Assembly (NCBI GenBank): GCA_910588295.1
Contig: CAJUQO010000088.1
Span: forward strand, 1-6,252
Direction of reading: 5' to 3'
Source: an uncultured Lachnospiraceae bacterium
GTDB taxonomy: Bacteria; Bacillota; Clostridia; Lachnospirales; Lachnospiraceae
Length of the DNA: 6,252 bases
The notes under the pieces were generated by a model that searched no databases, was not told the origin of the DNA, and saw nothing but the letters and a program-made list of their open reading frames with translations. Shown here piece by piece: positions 1 to 4,417 of this stretch (position 1 is the stretch's first letter; every line of letters starts with the position of its first letter). The position numbers and the translations under genes were made by a program.

Positions 1-851
1 TTCCACAGCTCAAAGCTGGTCATGCGCAGATAGGGTTTGTCGGCTGGCACGATGGCGGCCATCTTCTCGATATCCTCGGTGACCTCTTCCTCCAGTACGT
101 CCAGCACGTCGTCAACGGTGACGATACCCACCAGGCGGTCTTCCCTGTCCACCACAGGCATGGCCAGAAAGCCGTATTTGGAAAACTGCTGGGCCACCGT
201 CTCCTGATCCTCCATAGTGGTGACGGCGATCACGTTTTCCTCCATCAGCTCCTCCATGGTCTGTGAGCTTTCGGCCATGATCAGGCCGCGGATCGTCACC
301 ACGCCGATCAGTTTGCGGTCCTTGGAGCAGATGTAGCAGTTGTTGATCGTTTCCTTGGTAATACCGCTGCGGCGAATGTGCAGGATGGCATCCTCCGCCG
401 TCATGTGGGGCCTCAGATCCACAAATTCGGTGGTCATGATGCTCCCGGCGGAATCCTCAGGGTATTTCAGGATGGTGTTGATCATCTGGCGTTTCTGGGC
501 GTCCGCCTGCATCAGAATACGCTTTACCACGTTGGCGGGCATTTCCTCCACCAGGTCAACGGCATCATCGACGTAAAGCTCGTCAACGACTTCCTTTAGC
601 TCATTATCGGAGAATCCGGTGATCAGCATTTGCTGGGTGTCCGGCTCCATCTCCACAAAGGTATCGGCGGCCAGCTCCTTGGGGAGCAGCCGGTACAAAA
701 GGGGTACAATCTCTTCGGGCATGTCTTCCTCGAAGAGAGACGCGATATCCGCCGCGTTCATGGTGGACAGGATATCGCGGAGAGTGGCATATTTTTTTAC
801 TTCCGCCAGCGCTTTGATGCTGGTTTTTAAAGTCTCTAAGGGATCTGTCAT
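1..851 (-). CDS. mgtE: Magnesium transporter MgtE, N-terminal 283 residues (cut by window edge)
   Basis: MgtE is a dimeric inner-membrane Mg2+ channel whose cytosolic domain senses intracellular Mg2+ and closes the pore. Visible here are the helical MgtE_N superhelix (about residues 15-130, with VDDAVDLVEEMP at 94-105), the conserved linker PEDSAGSIMTTEFV (131-144), and two CBS domains (about 138-200 and 203-265). The CBS repeats end in GVVTIRGLI and GIVTVDDVLDVLEEE. The plug-helix region begins near 265. The reading frame stays open to base 3, so the five-helix membrane domain lies beyond the window and nothing suggests truncation. The start is the ATG at 851-849, preceded by AGGAGG at 860-865 with 8 nt spacing. 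An M-box riboswitch and terminator lie upstream on the same strand, which matches the assignment. Acidic residues typical of the Mg2+-binding interface are abundant. The family call is secure; Mg2+ rather than another divalent ion as substrate is inferred from the family and the riboswitch. Confidence 0.96.
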   Translation of the reverse strand, partial: MTDPLETLKTSIKALAEVKKYATLRDILSTMNAADIASLFEEDMPEEIVPLLYRLLPKELAADTFVEMEPDTQQMLITGFSDNELKEVVDELYVDDAVDLVEEMPANVVKRILMQADAQKRQMINTILKYPEDSAGSIMTTEFVDLRPHMTAEDAILHIRRSGITKETINNCYICSKDRKLIGVVTIRGLIMAESSQTMEELMEENVIAVTTMEDQETVAQQFSKYGFLAMPVVDREDRLVGIVTVDDVLDVLEEEVTEDIEKMAAIVPADKPYLRMTSFELW

Positions 852-934
852 CAGTCTTTCCTCCTCTTATCAGTTATTTCCGCGGGTTGCGCAGTTATAC
901 CGGAGATAGCGAAGTAAAGACACAACAAAACTAT

Positions 935-989
935 TTGTAATTTACCTGAATCAGCGCAGCAAAACTACAGGCCGGACCGATAATTACAA
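935..989 (-). other. Inverted repeat in mgtE leader overlapping the small ORF stop codon
   Basis: On the minus-strand RNA, TTGTAATT (989-982) is perfectly complementary to AATTACAA (942-935). A nested CCTG/CAGG pair (971-968 with 948-945) lies inside the 39-nt loop. The 5' arm contains the TAA stop codon of the 31-codon ORF, so a ribosome finishing that ORF would cover the arm. The stem is AT-rich and the following sequence has only a broken T-run, so it is a poor terminator. Seen directly as sequence complementarity; any regulatory role is inference. Confidence 0.4.
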
Positions 990-1079
990 CCGTCTGCAAA
1001 TGGCGAAATGGGCGCAGATTGCGCCGGTCTGCCGTATGGGAACTGTTGTCGTGCCGCTACTAGTGCCGTCTGCGTCCAT
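984..1079 (-). CDS. 31-codon small ORF in the mgtE leader, possible leader peptide
   Basis: An ATG at 1079-1077 opens 31 codons ending in TAA (986-984). The peptide begins MDADGTSSGTTT and ends in CRRL; it has two cysteines and no obvious membrane segment or known domain. The case for translation is the preceding AAAAGGAGG motif, a near-ideal Shine-Dalgarno sequence 7 nt from the ATG. It sits between the M-box terminator (1200-1227) and mgtE (start 851), so it is transcribed only when the riboswitch permits read-through. A perfect GGCGCA-GAT-TGCGCC hairpin (1011-1025) lies inside it. By analogy with mgtL and similar leader peptides it could couple translation to mgtE expression, but it has no sequence similarity that I recognise to those peptides. 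It could also be a chance ORF after a fortuitous ribosome binding site. Confidence 0.4.
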   Translation of the reverse strand: MDADGTSSGTTTVPIRQTGAICAHFAICRRL

Positions 1080-1199
1080 GGTTTCGCCTCCTTTTCTCTT
1101 ATAAGATATGTGGTCGGTTCGGATTGGGGCCTGTAAAATGGCAGAAAATCTGCTCTTGCATAAGATACATTTTGTATGGCAACTTTTGCAAACCAAAGC

Positions 1200-1227
1200 A
1201 AAAAAATATCACTGCCTGAACAGTGAT
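1200..1227 (-). terminator. Riboswitch-controlled intrinsic terminator ahead of mgtE
   Basis: On the minus strand ATCACTG (1227-1221) and CAGTGAT (1214-1208) form a perfect 7-bp stem with a 6-nt loop. An A, a T and an A follow, then seven T residues (1206-1200). It lies about 20 nt downstream of the M-box and about 350 nt before mgtE, the usual place for an expression-platform terminator. The left arm plus loop can alternatively pair with the 3' end of the M-box. Confidence 0.85.
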
Positions 1228-1246
1228 GCACATAAAAAACTGTGAA

Positions 1247-1392
1247 CCGTTCAAGCTTTAGCGTCGCAGGGCGTGAAATTGCGTTAGATCACGCCTTTTG
1301 CGACGTGACCTGCTGACCTTCTGGTTGTGTCTCCACAACTTCGCGGCAGCAATCCATATCCTCTGCGGTGGCCTCACCTACCGAATCAACGA
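1247..1392 (-). promoter_or_regulatory. M-box (ykoK-type) Mg2+ riboswitch controlling mgtE
   Basis: The minus-strand sequence carries M-box signatures in order: GGTAGGTGAGGC at 1382-1371, GATTGCTGCC soon after, GGTCAGCAGGTC near 1320-1306, and GCTAAAGCT at 1262-1254 near the 3' end. The Bacillus subtilis mgtE aptamer has the matching elements (GUUAGGUGAGGC, GCUGCUGCC, GGGUCAACAG, GCUAAAGCU). A long internal helix is visible: 1263-1267 with 1300-1304 and 1270-1276 with 1289-1295, all Watson-Crick. A short closing helix can form between UCGUU (1392-1388) and AACGG (1251-1247). The family binds several Mg2+ ions and shuts off expression when Mg2+ is plentiful. Its position directly upstream of mgtE on the same strand supports the call. 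Exact ends are my estimate. Confidence 0.93.
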
Positions 1393-1409
1393 AATAAAAC
1401 TATATTACT

Positions 1410-1438
1410 AACATACACGGGGGGAGAGGGTTTGTCAA
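1410..1438 (-). promoter_or_regulatory. Sigma-A-type promoter of the mgtE transcript
   Basis: On the minus strand TTGACA (1438-1433) is followed after exactly 17 nt by TATGTT (1415-1410). The predicted start near 1403 lies about 10 nt before the M-box, so the whole aptamer would be transcribed. The spacer contains a run of six C residues. The -35 is perfect and the -10 moderate. Confidence 0.75.
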
Positions 1439-1445
1439 CCGGAAT

Positions 1446-1475
1446 TTGCTTTTTTTCATCTGGAAATGCTATAGT
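1446..1475 (+). promoter_or_regulatory. Possible promoter for a short plus-strand ORF
   Basis: TTGCTT (1446-1451), an 18-nt spacer and TATAGT (1470-1475) resemble a sigma-A promoter, back to back with the mgtE promoter. An imperfect inverted repeat (TACTT 1483-1487, AAGTA 1493-1497) sits just downstream and could be an operator. No convincing full-length gene follows, so the promoter may be a relic. Confidence 0.4.
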
Positions 1476-1509
1476 AAAAAAATACTTTTAAGAAGTACAG
1501 AGGTGTCCG

Positions 1510-1611
1510 ATGAATAAAAGGCAGACGAACATTGAAGTTAAAAAAATAACAGAAACCGCGTTTTTCGGTACATATGCGGGCACGGGATTGTCTCCAATCC
1601 GGAGGATGTGA
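1510..1611 (+). CDS. Possible 33-codon ORF, perhaps the start of a lost gene
   Basis: An ATG at 1510 opens 33 codons ending in TGA (1609-1611). It begins MNKRQTNIEVKKITETAFFG and ends in PIRRM. AGAGGTG upstream could serve as a ribosome binding site, and a plausible promoter lies at 1446-1475. The N-terminal pattern, a basic, polar stretch followed by TETAFFG, is reminiscent of the first residues of some ECF-type S-component membrane proteins. No transmembrane segment follows, and the frame ends at a hairpin-rich stretch (GGATTG/CAATCC, 1585-1600). It may therefore be a decayed gene start. The resemblance is weak and from memory only; it could equally be a chance ORF. I do not assign a function. 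Confidence 0.22.
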   Translation: MNKRQTNIEVKKITETAFFGTYAGTGLSPIRRM

Positions 1612-1668
1612 TCTGGCCATTGAAACGGCCGGGACACAGATTACAAAAGAAAGCCGATAGGTGAAAGC

Positions 1669-1701
1669 AAAGGGGAAAGCTGGAAGACGGCTGTCCCCTT
1701 T
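1669..1701 (-). terminator. Hairpin just after the cupin gene, possible terminator
   Basis: AAAGGGGA (1669-1676) and TCCCCTTT (1694-1701) form a perfect 8-bp inverted repeat with a 17-nt loop, starting 12 nt past the cupin stop codon. The minus-strand 3' side reads CCCCTTTGCTTTC, so the T-tract is interrupted. The position fits a terminator for the cupin gene, but the weak T-run keeps this tentative. Confidence 0.45.
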
Positions 1702-1712
1702 TCCGGCTTCCG

Positions 1713-2060
1713 TCAGGCGTAAACGATAACTGCCACAAGCTCCACCACTTCATCCGTGTGGTTGGCAATGCTGTGGCCGGTACCTGCCGGACATACTGTT
1801 ACATCTCCTGCGGAGACAGTTTTTATTTCCCCGTTATCACTGTACTCGGCGGCGCCTTTCAGTATGTAGAACAATTCGCTGTCCTTTTCATGGACATGAT
1901 AGCCAATACTGCATCCCGGATTCAGGGTGATCCGGGCAAAGAGACGCCCTTTGTCGTTTAATTCGGCAGGGGTGCCGAGATTGGTGATTTCCACGGTGCC
2001 CGCGCCGTCACGCATATGTTCTCGATATTCTTTAACACATTCTTCGGCTTTTCTGATCAT
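1713..2060 (-). CDS. Small single-domain cupin protein
   Basis: The 115-residue protein is a single cupin_2 beta-barrel. Both cupin motifs are complete: motif 1 G(X)5HXH(X)4E(X)6G at G49, H55, H57, E62, G69, and motif 2 G(X)5PXG(X)2H(X)3N at G85, P91, G93, H96, N100. The predicted metal ligands H55, H57, E62 and H96 are all present, so it should bind a divalent metal. There is no signal peptide, so it is probably cytosolic. Cupins of this size range from enzymes to sugar- or small-molecule-binding regulators, and the substrate cannot be read from sequence. The ATG at 2060-2058 follows CGGAGG with an 11-nt gap, longer than usual, and a small hairpin fills that gap. It is divergent from the alcohol dehydrogenase gene, with about 320 nt between the start codons. 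The function of the pair is unknown. Confidence 0.92.
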   Translation of the reverse strand: MIRKAEECVKEYREHMRDGAGTVEITNLGTPAELNDKGRLFARITLNPGCSIGYHVHEKDSELFYILKGAAEYSDNGEIKTVSAGDVTVCPAGTGHSIANHTDEVVELVAVIVYA

Positions 2061-2074
2061 AGGTTGGGTAACCT
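2061..2074 (-). repeat. Inverted repeat between ribosome binding site and start of the cupin gene
   Basis: AGGTT (2061-2065) and AACCT (2070-2074) are perfect complements around a 4-nt loop, ending at the base next to the ATG. On the mRNA the 5' arm includes the last AGG of the GGAGG ribosome binding site. The fold would either sequester part of that site or, if an upstream portion stays free, shorten the effective 11-nt spacing. Confidence 0.5.
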
Positions 2075-2093
2075 CCGTTTTTGATTTTTTTCT

Positions 2094-2122
2094 ATGGTAG
2101 CATAATTTGGCGGGCTATGCAA
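2094..2122 (-). promoter_or_regulatory. Possible promoter of the cupin gene
   Basis: On the minus strand TTGCAT (2122-2117), a 17-nt spacer and TACCAT (2099-2094) form a weak sigma-A-like promoter about 34 nt upstream of the ATG. Spacing is ideal but the -10 is poor, so the assignment is tentative. Confidence 0.35.
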
Positions 2123-2191
2123 GAAATCCGTCTGATACCGCGGAACGAAATTGGATGGAGGGATTTTCCCCTGCTTTTTTAGAGGGCATCG

Positions 2192-2220
2192 TTGAAATGG
2201 AGGCGGTTTGGCGGTATACT
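2192..2220 (+). promoter_or_regulatory. Sigma-A-type promoter of the alcohol dehydrogenase gene
   Basis: TTGAAA (2192-2197), a 17-nt spacer and TATACT (2215-2220) form a strong promoter. Transcription would begin near 2227, leaving a 5' leader of about 158 nt before the chosen start codon. Confidence 0.72.
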
Positions 2221-2293
2221 GAATGGTAATGGCACGAAAAGCGCCCATGATGCGGGAAATGCGTTTGTGTATCTGGATATGCAGGTATGTCGT

Positions 2294-2333
2294 TGCTCCG
2301 GGAGTGTATGTGCACTGTGGAGCAGTATTTTTT
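2294..2333 (+). terminator. Terminator-like hairpin in the alcohol dehydrogenase leader (possible attenuator)
   Basis: TGCTCC (2294-2299) pairs with GGAGCA (2319-2324), and a nested AGTG/CACT (2303-2306 with 2313-2316) closes a 6-nt loop. GTA and six T residues (2328-2333) follow. The form is that of an intrinsic terminator, but it lies between the promoter at 2192-2220 and the start codon at 2385 of the same gene. That position suggests attenuation. Alternatively it could stop transcripts entering from upstream. Confidence 0.45.
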
Positions 2334-2384
2334 GTATAGAGATGGCGCATGGCCGAAATACGGGATCAAGAAAGGGAAATGAAT

Positions 2385-3500
2385 ATGAATATGAGCTGGT
2401 ATATGCCCACTAGGCTGATCACAGGGCTGGGCTGCGTGAAGGATTCAGCGAAAGAGTTTGCGAAACTGGGAAAATCCTGTCTGATTGTCACGGGAAAGCA
2501 TTCGGCGAAGGCCTGCGGGGCTCTGGCGGATGTGGAGGCAGCGCTTGAAAAAATGGGGATAATCCGGGAAATTTATGATGGGATCGGACAGAATCCCCGT
2601 CTGACGGACTGTATGGAAGCAGCCGGACAGGCGATCCGTATGGGGGCGGACTTTATCGTCGGTATCGGCGGAGGTTCTCCGCTGGATGCGGCCAAATGTA
2701 TTGCGGTTCTGGCAGCCCATCCCGGAATGGCCCAGGAGGAGCTGTACGCTTTGCACTGGCCGAACCGACCGCTGCCCGTGGCGGCGGTGGGGACGACGGC
2801 GGGAACCGGCAGTGAGGTGACAAAGGTGGCGGTAATCACCACACCGGACGGCCGGAAAAAGAGCCTCAATGACGAGCCGCTCTATCCCGCGCTGGCTTTG
2901 GGAGATCCGACGTATACCCGGAGCCTGCCGGAACTGTTTACCCGTTCTACTGCCGTGGACGCCCTGGCTCATTGTATGGAGAGCTATTTTGGCCGTCTTG
3001 CCAATGTGATCTCCCGCGCTTATGCCGTGCAGGGGATACGCCTGCTCCTGGAGCAGTTTAAAAAAAGGGAAGCTGAGGGATGGGAGGACATGTCCCTTTT
3101 TGACCGTGAGGTTTTTTATAACGCTTCCATATACGGCGGCTTGGCTATCAATACAACGGGAACGTTGTTTCCCCATAATATAGGATATCTTCTGACAGAG
3201 CAGTATGGCGTTCCCCACGGAACGGCCTGTGCCGTATTCTTACAGGAATTTTATCAATATAATAAGGAAGTTGTTCCCGAGCTGACGGAGCGTTTTCTGA
3301 AGGAAATTGCCTGTGATGAGGACACCTTTCTGCGGACGATCCGGGCAGTTACGCCTTCCTGCGATATCACTGTTTCCGAGGAGAAGATTTCTGAGGTTCA
3401 CGGGCGCTGGATCGGGAACAGCAGCATCAAAAAATGCTGGGGTGAATTTACACCCGAACAGGCGGATGGAGTCCTGCGTCGCCTTTTTGGAGAAAAATGA
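2385..3500 (+). CDS. Iron-containing (group III) alcohol dehydrogenase
   Basis: This 371-residue protein belongs to the Fe-ADH family of NAD(P)-dependent enzymes that interconvert alcohols and aldehydes. The dinucleotide-binding half shows GGGSPLD at 95-101 and TTAGTGSE at 137-144. The metal-binding half shows D192 and H196 in VDALAHCMES, H264 in FPHNIGY and H278 in VPHGTAC, so all four usual ligands are present. From memory, the overall pattern (WYMPT start, VTGKHSAKACG, late EFTPE) most resembles the Thermotoga TM0920 protein and its relatives, so 1,3-propanediol- or butanol-type activity is possible but the substrate is not established. G37 occupies the place where FucO has an NAD-selecting Asp, which may allow NADPH use. 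I chose the ATG at 2385 because AAAGGG (2371-2376) lies 8 nt upstream; the in-frame ATGs at 2349 and 2379 have poorer spacing. No clear terminator follows. Confidence 0.93.
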   Translation: MNMSWYMPTRLITGLGCVKDSAKEFAKLGKSCLIVTGKHSAKACGALADVEAALEKMGIIREIYDGIGQNPRLTDCMEAAGQAIRMGADFIVGIGGGSPLDAAKCIAVLAAHPGMAQEELYALHWPNRPLPVAAVGTTAGTGSEVTKVAVITTPDGRKKSLNDEPLYPALALGDPTYTRSLPELFTRSTAVDALAHCMESYFGRLANVISRAYAVQGIRLLLEQFKKREAEGWEDMSLFDREVFYNASIYGGLAINTTGTLFPHNIGYLLTEQYGVPHGTACAVFLQEFYQYNKEVVPELTERFLKEIACDEDTFLRTIRAVTPSCDITVSEEKISEVHGRWIGNSSIKKCWGEFTPEQADGVLRRLFGEK

Positions 3501-3640
3501 TAACAGTTCAGCCCAGGACTTTGCATTTGTGCGACGCAAAACCAGCCCTTACTGTGAAACAAAACTTTCCGGGGAGCCAAAAAAGCGCAGACTGCCCCTG
3601 CTATAATTTAAAACCTTCATTTTGAACTTAACTGACAGGC
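3501..3640. other. Non-coding gap after the alcohol dehydrogenase gene
   Basis: No gene or convincing terminator is visible. A TATAAT-like hexamer lies at 3602-3607 on the plus strand but has no matching -35, and a short TTTGC/GCAAA pairing near 3520-3540 lacks a T-run. The stretch may include decayed flanking sequence of the adjacent insertion sequence remnant. Confidence 0.4.
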
Positions 3641-3966
3641 TCAGGCGGCAACAACCGGAGGCTCCCAACCGATAGCCTGTGCGCTGGTATTCCCGATACC
3701 GGTTACATCCTGGATTGCCTGGGAAGCCTGCTTTTCCTCCGGCCTCATAAAATTGTCGATCTCATCATCCAGATTTTTGATATGGGCGTTGAGTTCGTCC
3801 AGGTGGGCAAGGAGTTCTTTCATAATCCTGCGCTGGAGAGGGGGCATTACGCCGTTCAGCTCGCGGGTGCGTTCGCCTACAAGGCTCTTTTCAAGGATGT
3901 GTCATTTTACTGTACGTCCTTGTGCCGCAAGCGGCTGGACAGATGGTGGTGTAAATGAGAGTACCT
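3641..3966 (-). pseudogene. Decayed IS110-family transposase fragment
   Basis: The longest open frame (3901-3641, 86 codons) contains SLVGERTRELNGV, matching the (L)xxERTREINR segment after the DEDD domain of IS110 transposases. Next comes a charged helix (about 3740-3825, DELNAHIKNLDDEID), matching the coiled-coil region. DVTGIGNTSAQAI then matches the Transposase_20 helix-hairpin-helix motif, usually followed by I(I)AEIG. Here the frame diverges after AQAI and stops nine codons later. The roughly 40-50 residues normally between RELN and the coiled coil are missing, so there is an internal deletion. Upstream, an in-frame TGA (3904-3902) and frameshifts interrupt traces such as SFTPPS and RTYSKM, which resemble the conserved SFIPP...LTRYRxK stretch. 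The catalytic N-terminal DEDD residues are not seen. It cannot encode an active transposase. Family call good; outer limits approximate. Confidence 0.72.
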
Positions 3967-4115
3967 GAAATCAGTTTTAGGAACGGGCTGTAAGCCCAAA
4001 AGGGAAACGATCTTTGCCGTTAATTACAGTATAAATAGCGGCAGAAACGAATGCAATACCTCACCGCCTGTACAGTTTCATTTGTGGTGGCGCCAAATAT
4101 GCGGGCATGGGGGTA
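3967..4115. other. Non-coding stretch with small palindromes
   Basis: No supported gene. Visible structure includes GGGCT-GTA-AGCCC (3985-3997), a TGCCG/CGGCA pair spanning about 4014-4044, and the 8-bp palindrome TGGCGCCA (4088-4095). It separates the transposase fragment from the folded element at 4116-4231 and may belong to either. Confidence 0.4.
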
Positions 4116-4231
4116 GGACAAAGTCCGTAAGAATGCTGGTATTTTGCCGGGAGTGAATCCAGGCCTTTGCCGCAGGCGGACTTCCAATGGGCTGGATTCA
4201 GTAACAGTTTTGCCGGAGGTTGAACTGTTAC
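4116..4231. other. Unidentified structured element: two abutting hairpins with a possible pseudoknot
   Basis: TGAATCCAG (4154-4162) pairs perfectly with CTGGATTCA (4192-4200) around a 29-nt loop. The next base starts GTAACAGTT (4201-4209), which pairs perfectly with AACTGTTAC (4223-4231) around a 13-nt loop. The two 9-bp stems touch without a gap and could stack. AAGTCCG (4121-4127) is complementary to CGGACTT (4177-4183) inside the first loop, giving a pseudoknot topology. GGAC-AAA-GTCC (4116-4126) is a competing local hairpin. TTTTGCCGG occurs twice (4142-4150 and 4207-4215). No T-run follows on either strand, so this is not a terminator pair, and it lies upstream of the rpsB promoter, so it is not the S2 leader. 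It could be a structured RNA, a dispersed intergenic repeat or the non-coding end of a mobile element. Strand unknown. Confidence 0.5.
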
Positions 4232-4272
4232 GAAAAATGAGGAAAATAAGGGGGTTTTTAGATAATTCCGTC

Positions 4273-4302
4273 TTGCAAAGCCCACATGGACTGTGCTATA
4301 AT
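4273..4302 (+). promoter_or_regulatory. Extended -10 promoter of rpsB-tsf
   Basis: TTGCAA (4273-4278), an 18-nt spacer and a perfect TATAAT (4297-4302) preceded by TG at 4294-4295 (extended -10). AT-rich sequence upstream (4232-4270) may act as an UP element. The predicted start near 4309 gives a leader of about 109 nt. Confidence 0.85.
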
Positions 4303-4319
4303 TCAAACGTTGCGATTAA

Positions 4320-4384
4320 ACACATGTGTGGGGTGCGCGCCGGTGCCCGATGCCCTTTGGGTGGCGCGGACAGCGAAACACATG
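4320..4384 (+). promoter_or_regulatory. Folded leader of rpsB, possible S2 autoregulatory site
   Basis: CATGTGT (4323-4329) pairs with ACACATG (4378-4384), enclosing CGCGCC (4336-4341) paired with GGCGCG (4363-4368) and a terminal CCC-TTT-GGG (4353-4361). The 5' arm is itself part of a 10-bp palindrome, ACACATGTGT (4320-4329), and AAACACATG is repeated at both ends. The fold ends about 34 nt before the S2 start codon. In E. coli, S2 represses rpsB-tsf through its mRNA leader. Similar control here is inference; I do not recognise a catalogued leader family. Confidence 0.5.
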
Positions 4385-4417
4385 GAAGCAAAACAAATTA
4401 AAAAAGGAGAAAAGACA

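Noticed and set aside
340..909. Plus-strand frames of 66-96 codons
   Set aside because: They are antisense shadows of mgtE, which is open on the minus strand from 851 to the window edge with clear MgtE_N and CBS motifs.
1165..1177. ATACA-TTT-TGTAT palindrome, with a GCAGA-AAA-TCTGC hairpin nearby (1141-1153)
   Set aside because: Short AT-rich or small stems in the mgtE leader with no T-run or known motif. They are probably minor structure and too weak to call as separate features.
965..1231. 88-codon minus-strand open frame spanning the mgtE leader
   Set aside because: It starts inside the riboswitch terminator and lacks a ribosome binding site. The shorter frame at 984-1079 has a strong one and is the better candidate.
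1585..1600. GGATTG/CAATCC hairpin considered as a terminator
   Set aside because: No T-run follows on either strand, so it is recorded only as local structure inside the possible 33-codon frame.
2349..2384. Earlier start for the alcohol dehydrogenase
   Set aside because: The extra 12 residues (MAEIRDQEREMN) do not match the family, whose members begin near the WYMPT motif. The ATG at 2385 has the better-spaced ribosome binding site.
2445..3218. 257-codon minus-strand open frame
   Set aside because: It lies wholly inside the alcohol dehydrogenase gene on the opposite strand. Its product is rich in His, Arg and Ser with no family motif, and the plus strand has complete Fe-ADH motifs.
4061..4306. 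81-codon minus-strand frame and overlapping 85-codon plus-strand frame
   Set aside because: Both run through perfect hairpins, lack ribosome binding sites and show no domain. The sequence behaves like structured non-coding DNA.
4286..4417. In-frame upstream extension of S2
   Set aside because: It would start inside the promoter spacer and translate the folded leader. The ATG at 4418 has a good ribosome binding site and matches family N-termini.
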